From contig JAFKFV010000013.1 of the NCBI GenBank assembly GCA_017307955.1, forward strand, positions 1 to 64,000: a stretch of DNA of 64,000 nucleotides, read 5' to 3'. The position numbers were made by a program, and so were the translations under genes. Origin of the DNA: Allobosea sp. GTDB lineage: Bacteria > Pseudomonadota > Alphaproteobacteria > Rhizobiales > Kaistiaceae. Under the pieces are notes generated by a model that had not been told where the DNA came from, ran no database searches, and saw nothing but the letters and a program-made list of their open reading frames with translations. Positions 36,027 through 44,843 of the stretch are shown here, in pieces; within the stretch, counting starts at the first letter, position 1; each line of letters starts with the position of its first letter.

Positions 36027-37876
36027 GCGACATCGACCCGCTGAACCCGACGGCGCAGCAGCCGATCATCCGCGTCTCCGGGCTGCGGGTGGAATTCGAG
36101 ACCGATGACGGCGTCGTCGCCGGCGTCAAGGATGTGAGCTTCGAGATCGCGCCCGGCGAGACGCTGTGCGTCGTCGGCGAGAGTGGCTCGGGCAAATCGG
36201 TGACTTCGCTCTCCATCCTGCGGCTGATCGAGTTCGGCGGCGGCCGCATCGCCGCCGGTGCGCTCGAATTCGCCCGCGAGAGCGGCGATGTCATCGACCT
36301 CGCCTCGGCGAGCGGGGATGTCATGCAGTCGATCCGCGGCAACGAGATCGGCATGATCTTCCAGGAGCCGATGACCTCGCTGAACCCCGTGTTCACGATC
36401 GAGCGCCAGCTGACGGATGGGCTGCGCCGCCATCGCGGCCTCGCCGGCGAGGATGCACGCAAGCGCGCGCTCGAGCTCCTGCGCGAGGTGCGCATTCCCG
36501 AGCCTGAACGGCGGCTCTCGCAATATCCGCACGAGCTCTCCGGCGGCATGCGCCAGCGCATCGTCATTGCCATGGCGATGGCGTGCCGGCCGCGCCTGCT
36601 CATCGCCGACGAGCCGACCACCGCGCTCGACGTCACCATCCAGGCCGAGATCCTCGGGCTCATCGACCGGCTGAAGCGCGAGAACGGCATGGCCGTGCTG
36701 TTCATCACCCATGACATGGCGGTGGTGGCGCAGATGGCCGACCGCGTCGTCGTGATGTATCGCGGCGATGTCGTTGAGGAGGGGCCGGTCGGCCGCATCT
36801 TCGACGCGCCGCGCGAGCCCTATACCAGGGCTCTCCTTGCCGCCGTGCCCCGGCTCGGCGAGATGCAGGGAACGAGCGGGCCCGAGCCGATGCGCATTCT
36901 GGGCGACGCCCCGCCCGCCCCCGCCGCGCCGCGCTCCGAGCCTTCGACGAAAGGCGGGCCGCTGCTGGATGTCCGCCATCTGACGACCCGCTTCCCGGTC
37001 AAGGGCGGCCTGTTGCGGCGGACGATCGCCGAGGTGCATGCGGTCGAGGATGTGAGCTTCTCGCTCGCCCGCGGCGAGACGCTGTCGCTGGTCGGCGAAT
37101 CCGGCTGCGGCAAGTCGACCTGCGGGCGAACGATCCTCCGCCTCATCGAGGCCAATTCCGGCGAGATCCAGCTCGACGGATGGAACGTGCGCGGGCTCGG
37201 GCGGCTCGATCTGCAGCGCGCCCGGCGCGACATGCAGATGGTGTTCCAGGACCCGTTCGCCTCGCTCAATCCCTATCGGCGCCTGGCCGACCAGGTGGCC
37301 GAGCCGCTGATCAATTTCGGCATCGCCTCGGGCAGCGAGATCACCGACCGTGTCGCGCATCTCTTCGACCGGGTCGAGCTGCCGCGAAGCTTCCTGCGCC
37401 GCTTCCCGCATGAGCTCTCCGGCGGCCAGCGCCAGCGCGTCGCCATCGCCCGCGCGCTCGCGCCGAGCCCGAAGCTGATCGTCGCCGACGAGAGCGTCTC
37501 GGCGCTCGATGTCTCCGTGCAGGCGCAGGTGCTCAATCTCCTGATGGAGCTGCAGGCCGATCTCGGCCTCTCCTTCCTCTTCATCAGCCATGACATGGCG
37601 GTGGTCGAGCGCGTCTCGCACAATGTGGCGGTGATGTATCTCGGCCGGATCGTCGAGATCGGCCCCCGCGCCGCCGTCTTCGGCAATCCGCGCCATGCCT
37701 ATACGCGCTCGCTGCTCGAGGCGGTGCCGATCGCCGACCCTGCCCGGCGGCGGTCGCATGACGACCGCAGCTTCCGTCCCTTGTCCTCGCCGATCTTCCC
37801 GCTCGGCGCCGACATCCAGCCTTCCATCTATGACGAAGTGGCGCCCGGCCATCTCGTCCTCAAGTCGGCGGCCTGA
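36023..37876 (+). CDS. ABC importer ATPase with two fused nucleotide-binding domains
   Basis: A 617-residue fusion of DppD-like and DppF-like ATPases, as in GsiA. Domain 1 has Walker A GESGSGKS (about residue 53), signature LSGGMRQRI and Walker B LLIADEPTTALD. Domain 2 (from about 310) has GESGCGKST, LSGGQRQRV and LIVADESVSALD. In the second Walker B the usual Pro after Glu is replaced by Ser, as often seen in DppF-like members. C-terminal parts of each domain hold the oligopeptide-transporter extension (EPYTRALLAAVP, HAYTRSLLEAVP). It powers import by the two permeases. Confidence 0.95.
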   Translation: MSDIDPLNPTAQQPIIRVSGLRVEFETDDGVVAGVKDVSFEIAPGETLCVVGESGSGKSVTSLSILRLIEFGGGRIAAGALEFARESGDVIDLASASGDVMQSIRGNEIGMIFQEPMTSLNPVFTIERQLTDGLRRHRGLAGEDARKRALELLREVRIPEPERRLSQYPHELSGGMRQRIVIAMAMACRPRLLIADEPTTALDVTIQAEILGLIDRLKRENGMAVLFITHDMAVVAQMADRVVVMYRGDVVEEGPVGRIFDAPREPYTRALLAAVPRLGEMQGTSGPEPMRILGDAPPAPAAPRSEPSTKGGPLLDVRHLTTRFPVKGGLLRRTIAEVHAVEDVSFSLARGETLSLVGESGCGKSTCGRTILRLIEANSGEIQLDGWNVRGLGRLDLQRARRDMQMVFQDPFASLNPYRRLADQVAEPLINFGIASGSEITDRVAHLFDRVELPRSFLRRFPHELSGGQRQRVAIARALAPSPKLIVADESVSALDVSVQAQVLNLLMELQADLGLSFLFISHDMAVVERVSHNVAVMYLGRIVEIGPRAAVFGNPRHAYTRSLLEAVPIADPARRRSHDDRSFRPLSSPIFPLGADIQPSIYDEVAPGHLVLKSAA

Positions 37877-37896
37877 CCGCCGGGAGACCCTTTGAC

Positions 37897-39075
37897 ATGC
37901 CGATCTTCAACCGCATCGCCGATTTCCACGCCGACATGACCGAATGGCGGCGCGACCTGCACAGCCATCCCGAACTCGCGCTGGAGGAATTCCGCACCAG
38001 CGGCGTCATCCAGGAGAAGCTGAAGGAATTCGGCGTCGACGAGGTCGTGACCGGCATTGCCCAGACGGGCGTCGTCGGCGTCATCCGCGGCCGCGGCGCC
38101 GGCGGCGCGATCGGCCTTCGCGCCGATATCGACGCGCTGCCGATCCATGAGGAGACGGGCCTTCCCTATGCCTCGACCGAGCGCGGCAAGATGCATGCCT
38201 GCGGCCATGACGGCCATACCGCGATGCTCCTCGGCGCGGCCCGCTATCTGGCCGAGACCCGCAATTTCGACGGCACGGTCTATGTCATCTTCCAGCCGGC
38301 CGAGGAACTGCATGGCGGCGGCGGCATGATGGTGCGCGAAGGCCTCTTCGAGCGCTTCCCGATGGACTATGTCTTCGGCATGCATAACTGGCCGAAGGCG
38401 CCGGCCGGCACCTTCCTGTGGCGCGTCGGGCCGACCATGGCGGCGGTCGCCCAGTTCGTCATCACCATCCGCGGCCGCGGCGCGCATGGCGCGCAGCCGC
38501 ATGACGGCACCGATCCGGTCGTCGTCGCCGGCGCGCTGATCCAGGCGCTGCAGAGCGTCGTCGCCCGCAATGTCGCGCCGCTCGAAAGCGCGGTGGTGAC
38601 GATCGGCGAAATCCATGGCGGCGGCGCCTTCAACGTCATCCCCGAGACGGTCATGCTGCGCGGCACGACGCGCTGGTTCGATCCGGCCATCGGCGACACC
38701 GTGGAACAGGCCATGCGCCGCATCGTCCACGCCACGGCGGAAGCCTATGGCGCGAGCGCCGAGCTGGTCTATGACCGCATGTATCCCGCGACGATCAACG
38801 ACGAGGCGGCGACGGGCCTCGCCCGCCGCGCCGCCGAAGCGGTCGCAGGGTCGCGCGCGGTCGCGGAGCTGGCGCAGCCGACGATGGGCGGCGAGGACTT
38901 CTCCTTCATGCTGAACGCCAAGCAGGGCAGCTACATCATGCTCGGCAGCGCACGGCGCGAGGACGAGCCGCAGCTCCATCACCCGCTCTACGATTTCAAC
39001 GACGATCTCCTGCCGGTCGGCGCCAGCTACTGGGCGACGCTCGCCGAGCAGCTCCTGCCGCGCAAGGCGACGTGA
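37897..39075 (+). CDS. M20-family amidohydrolase (hippurate hydrolase/amino-acylase type)
   Basis: A 392-residue metallopeptidase-like enzyme. The N-terminal DFHADMTEWRRDLHSHPEL is typical. Metal ligands are expected in HACGHDGHTAMLLGAA (Cys and His), FQPAEELHGGGGMM (Glu) and FGMHNWP (His), with a final His in the last 40 residues (LHHPLYDF). These enzymes deacylate N-acyl amino acids or similar conjugates. It is last in the nitrilase-amidase-ABC operon, 20 bases after the ATPase gene, so it may finish degradation of the imported compound. Confidence 0.93.
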   Translation: MPIFNRIADFHADMTEWRRDLHSHPELALEEFRTSGVIQEKLKEFGVDEVVTGIAQTGVVGVIRGRGAGGAIGLRADIDALPIHEETGLPYASTERGKMHACGHDGHTAMLLGAARYLAETRNFDGTVYVIFQPAEELHGGGGMMVREGLFERFPMDYVFGMHNWPKAPAGTFLWRVGPTMAAVAQFVITIRGRGAHGAQPHDGTDPVVVAGALIQALQSVVARNVAPLESAVVTIGEIHGGGAFNVIPETVMLRGTTRWFDPAIGDTVEQAMRRIVHATAEAYGASAELVYDRMYPATINDEAATGLARRAAEAVAGSRAVAELAQPTMGGEDFSFMLNAKQGSYIMLGSARREDEPQLHHPLYDFNDDLLPVGASYWATLAEQLLPRKAT

Positions 39076-39124
39076 GGCGGAGCCGCGGAGAGGCGCCGCA
39101 TCCAAACGTCAGCCTGTCCGTGCT

Positions 39125-39883
39125 TCAGGGCCTCCCGCAGGTGTCGGCAAAATCGAGCAGCAGCTCCGCCACGCGATCCGGACAGGACAGTTGCGGCGCA
39201 TGGTCGGTGTCGAGGGTCGCAACCCCCGCCCCCGTCACGAGGCGTTGCATGGTGCGCTGGACGGCAAGGGGTACGGAGCGGTCCTGCAGGGCTTCGATAT
39301 AGAGGCGGCGGACCGTCCCGGCGCCCTCGGCGGTCCAGGTCGGTGCGATCATCCAGCTCGTATTCCGTTGCGCATTCAGCCGGGCGGACGCCGCCCGGGC
39401 ATCGGACGGGTCGGCGCATTGGAAGAAGATGGCCTCCGCCGCCTCCGGCGGCACGAAGGTCCCGAGGCCATCGGCAGTCGGGCGCAGGAAGGGCTCGATG
39501 CCTTGCGGCGGCGGCGCGCCGGCGATCGTGCACGCCTCGGGAAAGCCCATGCCGCTCGGCAGCATCATGCCGGCGAGAAAGACGACCCCGGCCACGCTGC
39601 CGGGCTGCCGGGTCACCAGCCGCTCCGCGACCATGGTGGCGATGATGCCGCCACCCGAATGGCCGACGATGACGAAGGGTCCCGCCCTCCCGGCGAGCGC
39701 GGCCAGCGCATGGTCCGCCATGTCGCTGGCCGTGACGGCGTCGGTCTCCGCCCAGGGCGGCCGTCCGGGCAGGTCCGGCGCGACGACAGCGTGGCCCGCC
39801 CCTTCAAGCCGCGGGGCGACGCCGTCCCAGACCCACCGGCCGGCCCAGGCGCCATGCAGCAGCAGGAAGGCCGGGCGGCTCAT
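39125..39883 (-). CDS. alpha/beta-fold hydrolase
   Basis: A 252-residue esterase-like hydrolase. LLLHGAWAGRWVWDGVAP near the N-terminus gives the oxyanion region. The nucleophile elbow is GHSGGG (Ser about 75), and the His is in LDTDHAPQLSCP near the C-terminus. The family includes salicylate-esterase-like and ester/amide hydrolases. It overlaps the upstream dioxygenase gene by 4 bases (39880-39883). It converges on the M20 gene with a 49-base gap. The substrate is unknown. Confidence 0.87.
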   Translation of the reverse strand: MSRPAFLLLHGAWAGRWVWDGVAPRLEGAGHAVVAPDLPGRPPWAETDAVTASDMADHALAALAGRAGPFVIVGHSGGGIIATMVAERLVTRQPGSVAGVVFLAGMMLPSGMGFPEACTIAGAPPPQGIEPFLRPTADGLGTFVPPEAAEAIFFQCADPSDARAASARLNAQRNTSWMIAPTWTAEGAGTVRRLYIEALQDRSVPLAVQRTMQRLVTGAGVATLDTDHAPQLSCPDRVAELLLDFADTCGRP

Positions 39884-40926
39884 GCCTTGCGTCCGGCCGA
39901 GGCAAGCACGCGCGTTGCCTCCCTTATGGCGGCGAGGTTCTTGCGGCCCTGGCGCGAGCCGGCCAGCTTGGCCGCGACATGGTCGCGCACCGTGATGGGC
40001 TCATAGGCAAGGCCGTCGCCGAGGTCCATGAGGCTGTCGAGCGTGCTGACCACCGCATCGGCATTGCCGTCATGGAAGAAGGCGACCGAGCGGCGCCGCC
40101 GGATCGTGCCGTCAACCACAGGCGGCTTGACGCGGTGCAGCGTCGACATCCAGAGATCATTGGTCATGCGCGCGGTGAGATCGCCGAGATTGACCAGCAG
40201 CGCGCCTTCGGCTGGCATGACGTCATGCCAGAGGCCATCGCGGCCCAGCACCTGCAGCCCCGCGACCCGGTCGGCCCAGAGCACAGTGACGATCCCGAAA
40301 TCGGTATGCTCGCCCATGCCGGTCAGGTCGCCGTCGAGGCTGATGTCGGTGCCCGGCGGCAGCGCATAATTGTTCATGCGCAGAACATCGATGGAATGGT
40401 CGGTCAGGGCGTCGAAGAAATGCGGCCCGGCCCCCAGCGCATCGGCGAAGATCCTGGTCAGCGTGCGGGCGACCCGCTGCGCCTCGAGGAAATAGCGGCT
40501 GACGCGGTCCTCGAACTCCGGGAGATCCGGCCACAGGTTGATGCCATAGTCGCGCTCGTCGAGGACGAGATGCGGGAAGGACCGGGCTTCGGCGCCAATG
40601 TTGAACGCCTCGAAGAAGTCGTTCATCCGGCTCGCCGATTCCACGCCGAGGCTGAGCGATAGGGACTCGCTCTTGGGCGGGCTGTAGCCGCGGTTCGAAT
40701 CCGGCACCCGGTACTGCTTCTTCTCGTCGAGCGGCAGGTTGAAGAAGTCATCCAGCGCCGCGGCGAGGCCCGCCTGTATCTCGGGCGCGACGCCGTGGCC
40801 AACCACCTGCATGAAGCCAACCTCGCGACAGGCAAGGTCAAGCGCCGCGGCGACGGCAGCCCGCTCCTCATCGGAGCGAGGCTCGACATAGGCAGTGATG
40901 TCGATGGTGGGAACGTCGAACGGCAT
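39880..40926 (-). CDS. 2-oxoglutarate/Fe(II) oxygenase, isopenicillin-N-synthase-like
   Basis: A 348-residue oxygenase. The DIOX_N part (FDVPTIDI, EVGFMQVVGHGV) precedes the jelly-roll. The iron triad is His207-x-Asp209 (GEHTDFG) with His264 (TLHRV), and the 2-oxoglutarate Arg lies in RRRRSVAFF (about 278). Such enzymes hydroxylate or oxidatively cyclise small substrates. It is coupled to the alpha/beta hydrolase gene. The ATG at 40924-40926 was chosen because upstream sequence lacks family similarity. Confidence 0.9.
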   Translation of the reverse strand: MPFDVPTIDITAYVEPRSDEERAAVAAALDLACREVGFMQVVGHGVAPEIQAGLAAALDDFFNLPLDEKKQYRVPDSNRGYSPPKSESLSLSLGVESASRMNDFFEAFNIGAEARSFPHLVLDERDYGINLWPDLPEFEDRVSRYFLEAQRVARTLTRIFADALGAGPHFFDALTDHSIDVLRMNNYALPPGTDISLDGDLTGMGEHTDFGIVTVLWADRVAGLQVLGRDGLWHDVMPAEGALLVNLGDLTARMTNDLWMSTLHRVKPPVVDGTIRRRRSVAFFHDGNADAVVSTLDSLMDLGDGLAYEPITVRDHVAAKLAGSRQGRKNLAAIREATRVLASAGRKA

Positions 40927-41378
40927 GGCGCGACTCCTCCTTGATCCCGGAGGTGTCTGGCCCCAGCGGCCGCGTTGAACTCGGTAGAACCAGACGCTAG
41001 CAGATCGACCCTCACCGTCAATAGAGGGCTGTCTGGTCATTGCCCGTGCGGTGGAGACCGAGGCGTCCAACCGCGAGACAGCCAGGCCGGTGCTTGGTCT
41101 GGCTCAGATGGTTGCCAAGGCCAGGGAGTATCGCGCCTCGGAAACTGGATCCCCCCGCAGAATTGCCAAGCTCAAGCTTGGCAGTGGCGAGATCATCGGC
41201 GTGATGTTGCATCGATGTTACGATCGATGTCGAAATGTGGCTGACGGATTGCGCCGGTTCTTCTCCTCCCTGACAGTCAGGCGACACGGCCCGATTCCCG
41301 AGTTCGGGTCCTCAAGACACAATTGAAACTGACGAACAGCGTTTGGCCGCCTTGGCGCCGGCGCGTGGAGGGGCACCT
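40927..41378. other. divergent intergenic region with two strong dyads
   Basis: This 452-base gap separates the oxygenase and autotransporter genes. TGCCAAGCT-CA-AGCTTGGCA (41164-41183) is a perfect 9-base inverted repeat. CATCGAT and ATCGATG (41210-41216, 41223-41229) form a second with a 6-base spacer. A frame of about 90 codons spans part of the region on each strand, but neither resembles a protein family. The dyads look like operator sites. Confidence 0.45.
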
Positions 41379-44300
41379 ATGGCGTCGCAATCGATCCGCT
41401 CGTTCTCGCGGCGCAGCCACCGGCCTCGGCGTCGTCGCCTTGTCGCATCGGTCGTGGTCCTTCTCGGCCTCGTCGGGCCGGAGGCGGCGCTGGCTGCCGG
41501 CTGGAACCTCTATGACGGCTATACGCAGTCCTATTCGGTTCAATACCAGAACACGCTGGAATCGGCGCTCGCCACTGACGGCACCCTGCAGATCGGGCTC
41601 AATGTCGACGGCAGCCCGGTCGCGGTCACGATGGATACCGGCTCGGTCGGCCTCGTGCTCTCGGCCAACTATTTCCCGAACTATTCGACGGCCGGCACCC
41701 CGGGCTGGGAATATTACAACAGCTCGGGACTGCTCCTCACCGGCTATTTCAATGATTTCAAGGTCGACATCGAAGGCCGCGACGCCCAAGGCAATCCCAC
41801 CACGGTCAGCGCGACGCTGCCGGTACTCGTCGTCACCGAGGCCTATTGCCTCGGCGTCGGAACCGACCCCTGCAACGCCGACTATGCGGTCAACCATGTC
41901 AGCATGATGGGCGTCGGCTATGACCGCAACACCATGGGCACCGGCACGCTCGACCTGTCGCTGACGGGCAAGGAGCTCAACAAGCTGCTCAAGGCCGCGC
42001 CGACGACGTCGGAGGCCTACAACGTCTTCCTCAATATCGACGGCATGGCCGAGGGCGCGCTGCGCCGCGGCTATATCATCTCGCCGGATGGCGTTCAGCT
42101 TGGCCTGACCGCCGCCAACACATCGGCCTCGGCCTTCACCTATTCGCAGCTCGTGCTCGAAAGCGCGGGCGTCAACGGCGCCGCCCCCAACTGGAAATCG
42201 GTCGTCGCCGACATCACGCTGGCCGGGACATCGAGCAATGCCAATCTGCTGATGGACACCGGCGTCTACGGTTCCTTCTTCGAGGTCCCCGGCGTCCCCA
42301 AGGGCCCTGCCCCGGCCGGCACGGAGATAACGATCAGCCTCGCCGGCGGCAGCGCGACCTACAGCTTCATCGTCGGCGACACGAGCAATCCGCAGACGCC
42401 GGCCTTCGTCAACGTCGGCTCGCCCGAGACCGGCTTCGTCAATTCCGGCCTGCACAGCTATGCCGGGCTGAACGTGCTCTTCGATGCCGATGGCGGCTTT
42501 CTCGGCGTCGCGGCCAATGGCTACAGCGACGCGACCAATGTCAGCGTCAACCAGATCATCGCCGCCACCGGTCCGCTGGTGCTGACGCAGGATTTCGAGA
42601 CCGACCTTCCGGTCCTCCTCGTCGGCGACAGCACGGTCACGACCTCGAATACCGCGACTTTCGATTCCGCCATTTTCGGCCCGGGCAGCCTGACGCTCGA
42701 GGGCGGCACGGTCATCCTGAACGGCGCCGTGACCAATGACGGCGGCGTGACGGCGGCTTCCGGAACGACCGTCCTCAACGGCTCGATGACCGGCAGCCTC
42801 ACGGTCGCGGCCGGCGCCCAGTTCGCCAACTACAACAACGGTTATGCCGTCGCCGCAGGCAATATGCTGGTGAATGACGGCGTCTTTGTCGGCGCAGATT
42901 CCGGCGCGGCCTTCGTCAATGGCGGCACTGTCACGAACTCGGGAACATTCACCGGCGCCATCGACAACGCGGGCAGCTGGACGAACGAGAGTGGCGCGTC
43001 GCTCTTCGGCGCCGTCGTCAATTCGGGAGCTCTCGTCAACAACGGCGAGATCGAGCCCGGCGACGCCCCGACCACGTCGGCGAGTTTCGTCAACTCCGGC
43101 ACCGTCGACAATGCAGGGACGATCGTCGCTTCGGTCGACAACAGCGGCAGCTGGACGAACAGCGGGACGCTGATCGGCTCGCTCGCCAATTCAGGCAGCT
43201 TCAGCAATAGCGGGCTCGTCGCGGGCCCGGTCAGCAATACCGGCACCATGACCAATACGGGCAGGATCGACGGCGACGTCACCGCCTGGGGTCCGTTCGC
43301 CAACCAGGGCACGGTCTCCGGAACGCTGACCCTTTACGGCACGCATCACGGCAATGGCAGCGTCGGCGGGCTGGTCGTGAAAGAGGGCGGCATCGTTTCG
43401 CCCGGCAATTCCGTCGGCGCCATCGCGGTGTCTGGCGATGCGGTGTTCGAACCGGGCTCGGTTCTCGCGGCCGAGATCGGCCCGAACGGCATCGCCGATC
43501 TCCTCAGCGTCGGCGGAACGCTGACGGCCGGCGGCGCGACGCTGCTCCTCCTGCCGACAGACGACTTCCAGCCCGCCCTCGGCAACACCTATTCCGTCCT
43601 CCAGGCGGGCGCGATCGCATCCGCCTTCACCGTCGCCTCGCCGCTGTTCGGAACGGCCGATACGCTCTTCCCCTTCCTCGGAGGAAGCCTCGACGACACC
43701 GGCATGCTGACGCTCGGCCGCAGCGCGGTAAGCTATGCGGGCTATGCCACGACGACGAATGCCTGGAACGCGGCCGTCGCCGCCGACAGTCTCGGCCTGC
43801 AGTCGCCGCTCAACCGCTCGCTGGCGCTGATGAGCGCGGCGGAGGCGCCGGCTGTCCTCGCCAGCCTGACGGGCGAGGTGAACGCTTCGGCCGAAACGAC
43901 GCTGCAGCAGCAGTCGATCTATCTGCGCGACGCCGTCAATCGCCGCGTCCGCCAGGCCTTCGCCGATATCGACGGCGCCGCCGGCACGGGCAATGAGACC
44001 GCGCGCCTCGCGCCCGGCCTCGACGCCACCGCCTGGTCGCAGGCCTATGGCGCCTGGGGCAACACGTCGTCCGACGGCAATGCCGAGGCGCTGTCGCGCT
44101 CGATCGGCGGCTTCCTGCTCGGCGCCGACGCGGCGCTCGGCGCGGACTGGCGCGTCGGTCTCGTCGGCGGCTACAGCCGCTCCGATTTCTCGCTGGATGG
44201 CATCGGCGGTGGCGGATCGAGCGACAATTACGACGTCGCGCTCTATGGCGGCACGCAGCAGGGCGCGATGAGCCTCCGCTTCGGCGCCGGCTATAGCTGG

Positions 44301-44843
44301 CACGACATTGCGACCTCGCGCGCCGCCTTCACGCCGGGCGCCGAGTTCCTCTCCGCCGATTACGGCGGCGGTACCGCCCAGCTCTTCGGCGAGGCGGCCT
44401 ATGGCTTCCGCTTCCAGAACGGCACCATCGAGCCCTTCGCCAATCTCGCTTATGTCAATCTCGCGGTCGACGGCTTCTCGGAATCCGGCGGCCCGGCAGC
44501 GCTCGCCTTTGGCGACAGCACCATGTCGACGACCTACAGCGTGCTCGGCATCCGCATGGCGCAGACTTACGACATCAAGGACGGCATGAAGCTGCTCGCC
44601 CATGGCGGCCTCGGCTGGCAGCATGCCTTCGGCGATGTCGTCCCGGAGGCGAGCGCCGCCTTCGCCGGCTCCTCGGCTTTCACGGTGGCCGGCGCGCCCC
44701 TCGCCCGCGACGCGGCGCTGATCGATGCCTTCCTCGGCCTCCGTCCGAGCAGCCAGCTCGATTTCGGCCTCCGCTATTCCGGCCAGATCGCTCAGGACGC
44801 GTCCGACAACGCCGTGGAAGGCGTTCTCGAAGTCCGCTTCTGA
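41379..44843 (+). CDS. autotransporter with pepsin-like aspartic protease passenger
   Basis: A 1154-residue type V secretion protein. GGAGGGG lies before the ATG at 41379. A long Arg-rich signal peptide ends near AALAA (residue 40). Residues of about 50-390 look like an A1-type aspartic peptidase: VAVTMDTGSVGLVL (Asp86-Thr-Gly-Ser) and a second LLMDTGVYGSFF (Asp293-Thr-Gly) 207 residues later, with one Cys pair (157, 165). Residues of about 430-690 are NSG-rich repeats of a beta-helix stalk, ending in PGNSVGAIAVSGDAVFEPGS. The last 270 residues are an autotransporter barrel finishing VLEVRF. The second active-site loop has Val instead of the usual Ser/Thr after DTG. Confidence 0.88.
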   Translation: MASQSIRSFSRRSHRPRRRRLVASVVVLLGLVGPEAALAAGWNLYDGYTQSYSVQYQNTLESALATDGTLQIGLNVDGSPVAVTMDTGSVGLVLSANYFPNYSTAGTPGWEYYNSSGLLLTGYFNDFKVDIEGRDAQGNPTTVSATLPVLVVTEAYCLGVGTDPCNADYAVNHVSMMGVGYDRNTMGTGTLDLSLTGKELNKLLKAAPTTSEAYNVFLNIDGMAEGALRRGYIISPDGVQLGLTAANTSASAFTYSQLVLESAGVNGAAPNWKSVVADITLAGTSSNANLLMDTGVYGSFFEVPGVPKGPAPAGTEITISLAGGSATYSFIVGDTSNPQTPAFVNVGSPETGFVNSGLHSYAGLNVLFDADGGFLGVAANGYSDATNVSVNQIIAATGPLVLTQDFETDLPVLLVGDSTVTTSNTATFDSAIFGPGSLTLEGGTVILNGAVTNDGGVTAASGTTVLNGSMTGSLTVAAGAQFANYNNGYAVAAGNMLVNDGVFVGADSGAAFVNGGTVTNSGTFTGAIDNAGSWTNESGASLFGAVVNSGALVNNGEIEPGDAPTTSASFVNSGTVDNAGTIVASVDNSGSWTNSGTLIGSLANSGSFSNSGLVAGPVSNTGTMTNTGRIDGDVTAWGPFANQGTVSGTLTLYGTHHGNGSVGGLVVKEGGIVSPGNSVGAIAVSGDAVFEPGSVLAAEIGPNGIADLLSVGGTLTAGGATLLLLPTDDFQPALGNTYSVLQAGAIASAFTVASPLFGTADTLFPFLGGSLDDTGMLTLGRSAVSYAGYATTTNAWNAAVAADSLGLQSPLNRSLALMSAAEAPAVLASLTGEVNASAETTLQQQSIYLRDAVNRRVRQAFADIDGAAGTGNETARLAPGLDATAWSQAYGAWGNTSSDGNAEALSRSIGGFLLGADAALGADWRVGLVGGYSRSDFSLDGIGGGGSSDNYDVALYGGTQQGAMSLRFGAGYSWHDIATSRAAFTPGAEFLSADYGGGTAQLFGEAAYGFRFQNGTIEPFANLAYVNLAVDGFSESGGPAALAFGDSTMSTTYSVLGIRMAQTYDIKDGMKLLAHGGLGWQHAFGDVVPEASAAFAGSSAFTVAGAPLARDAALIDAFLGLRPSSQLDFGLRYSGQIAQDASDNAVEGVLEVRF

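Noticed and set aside
41018..41326. Frames of about 90 codons on both strands in the oxygenase-autotransporter gap
   Set aside because: No family resemblance and no good ribosome site; the region is better explained as regulatory DNA with dyads.
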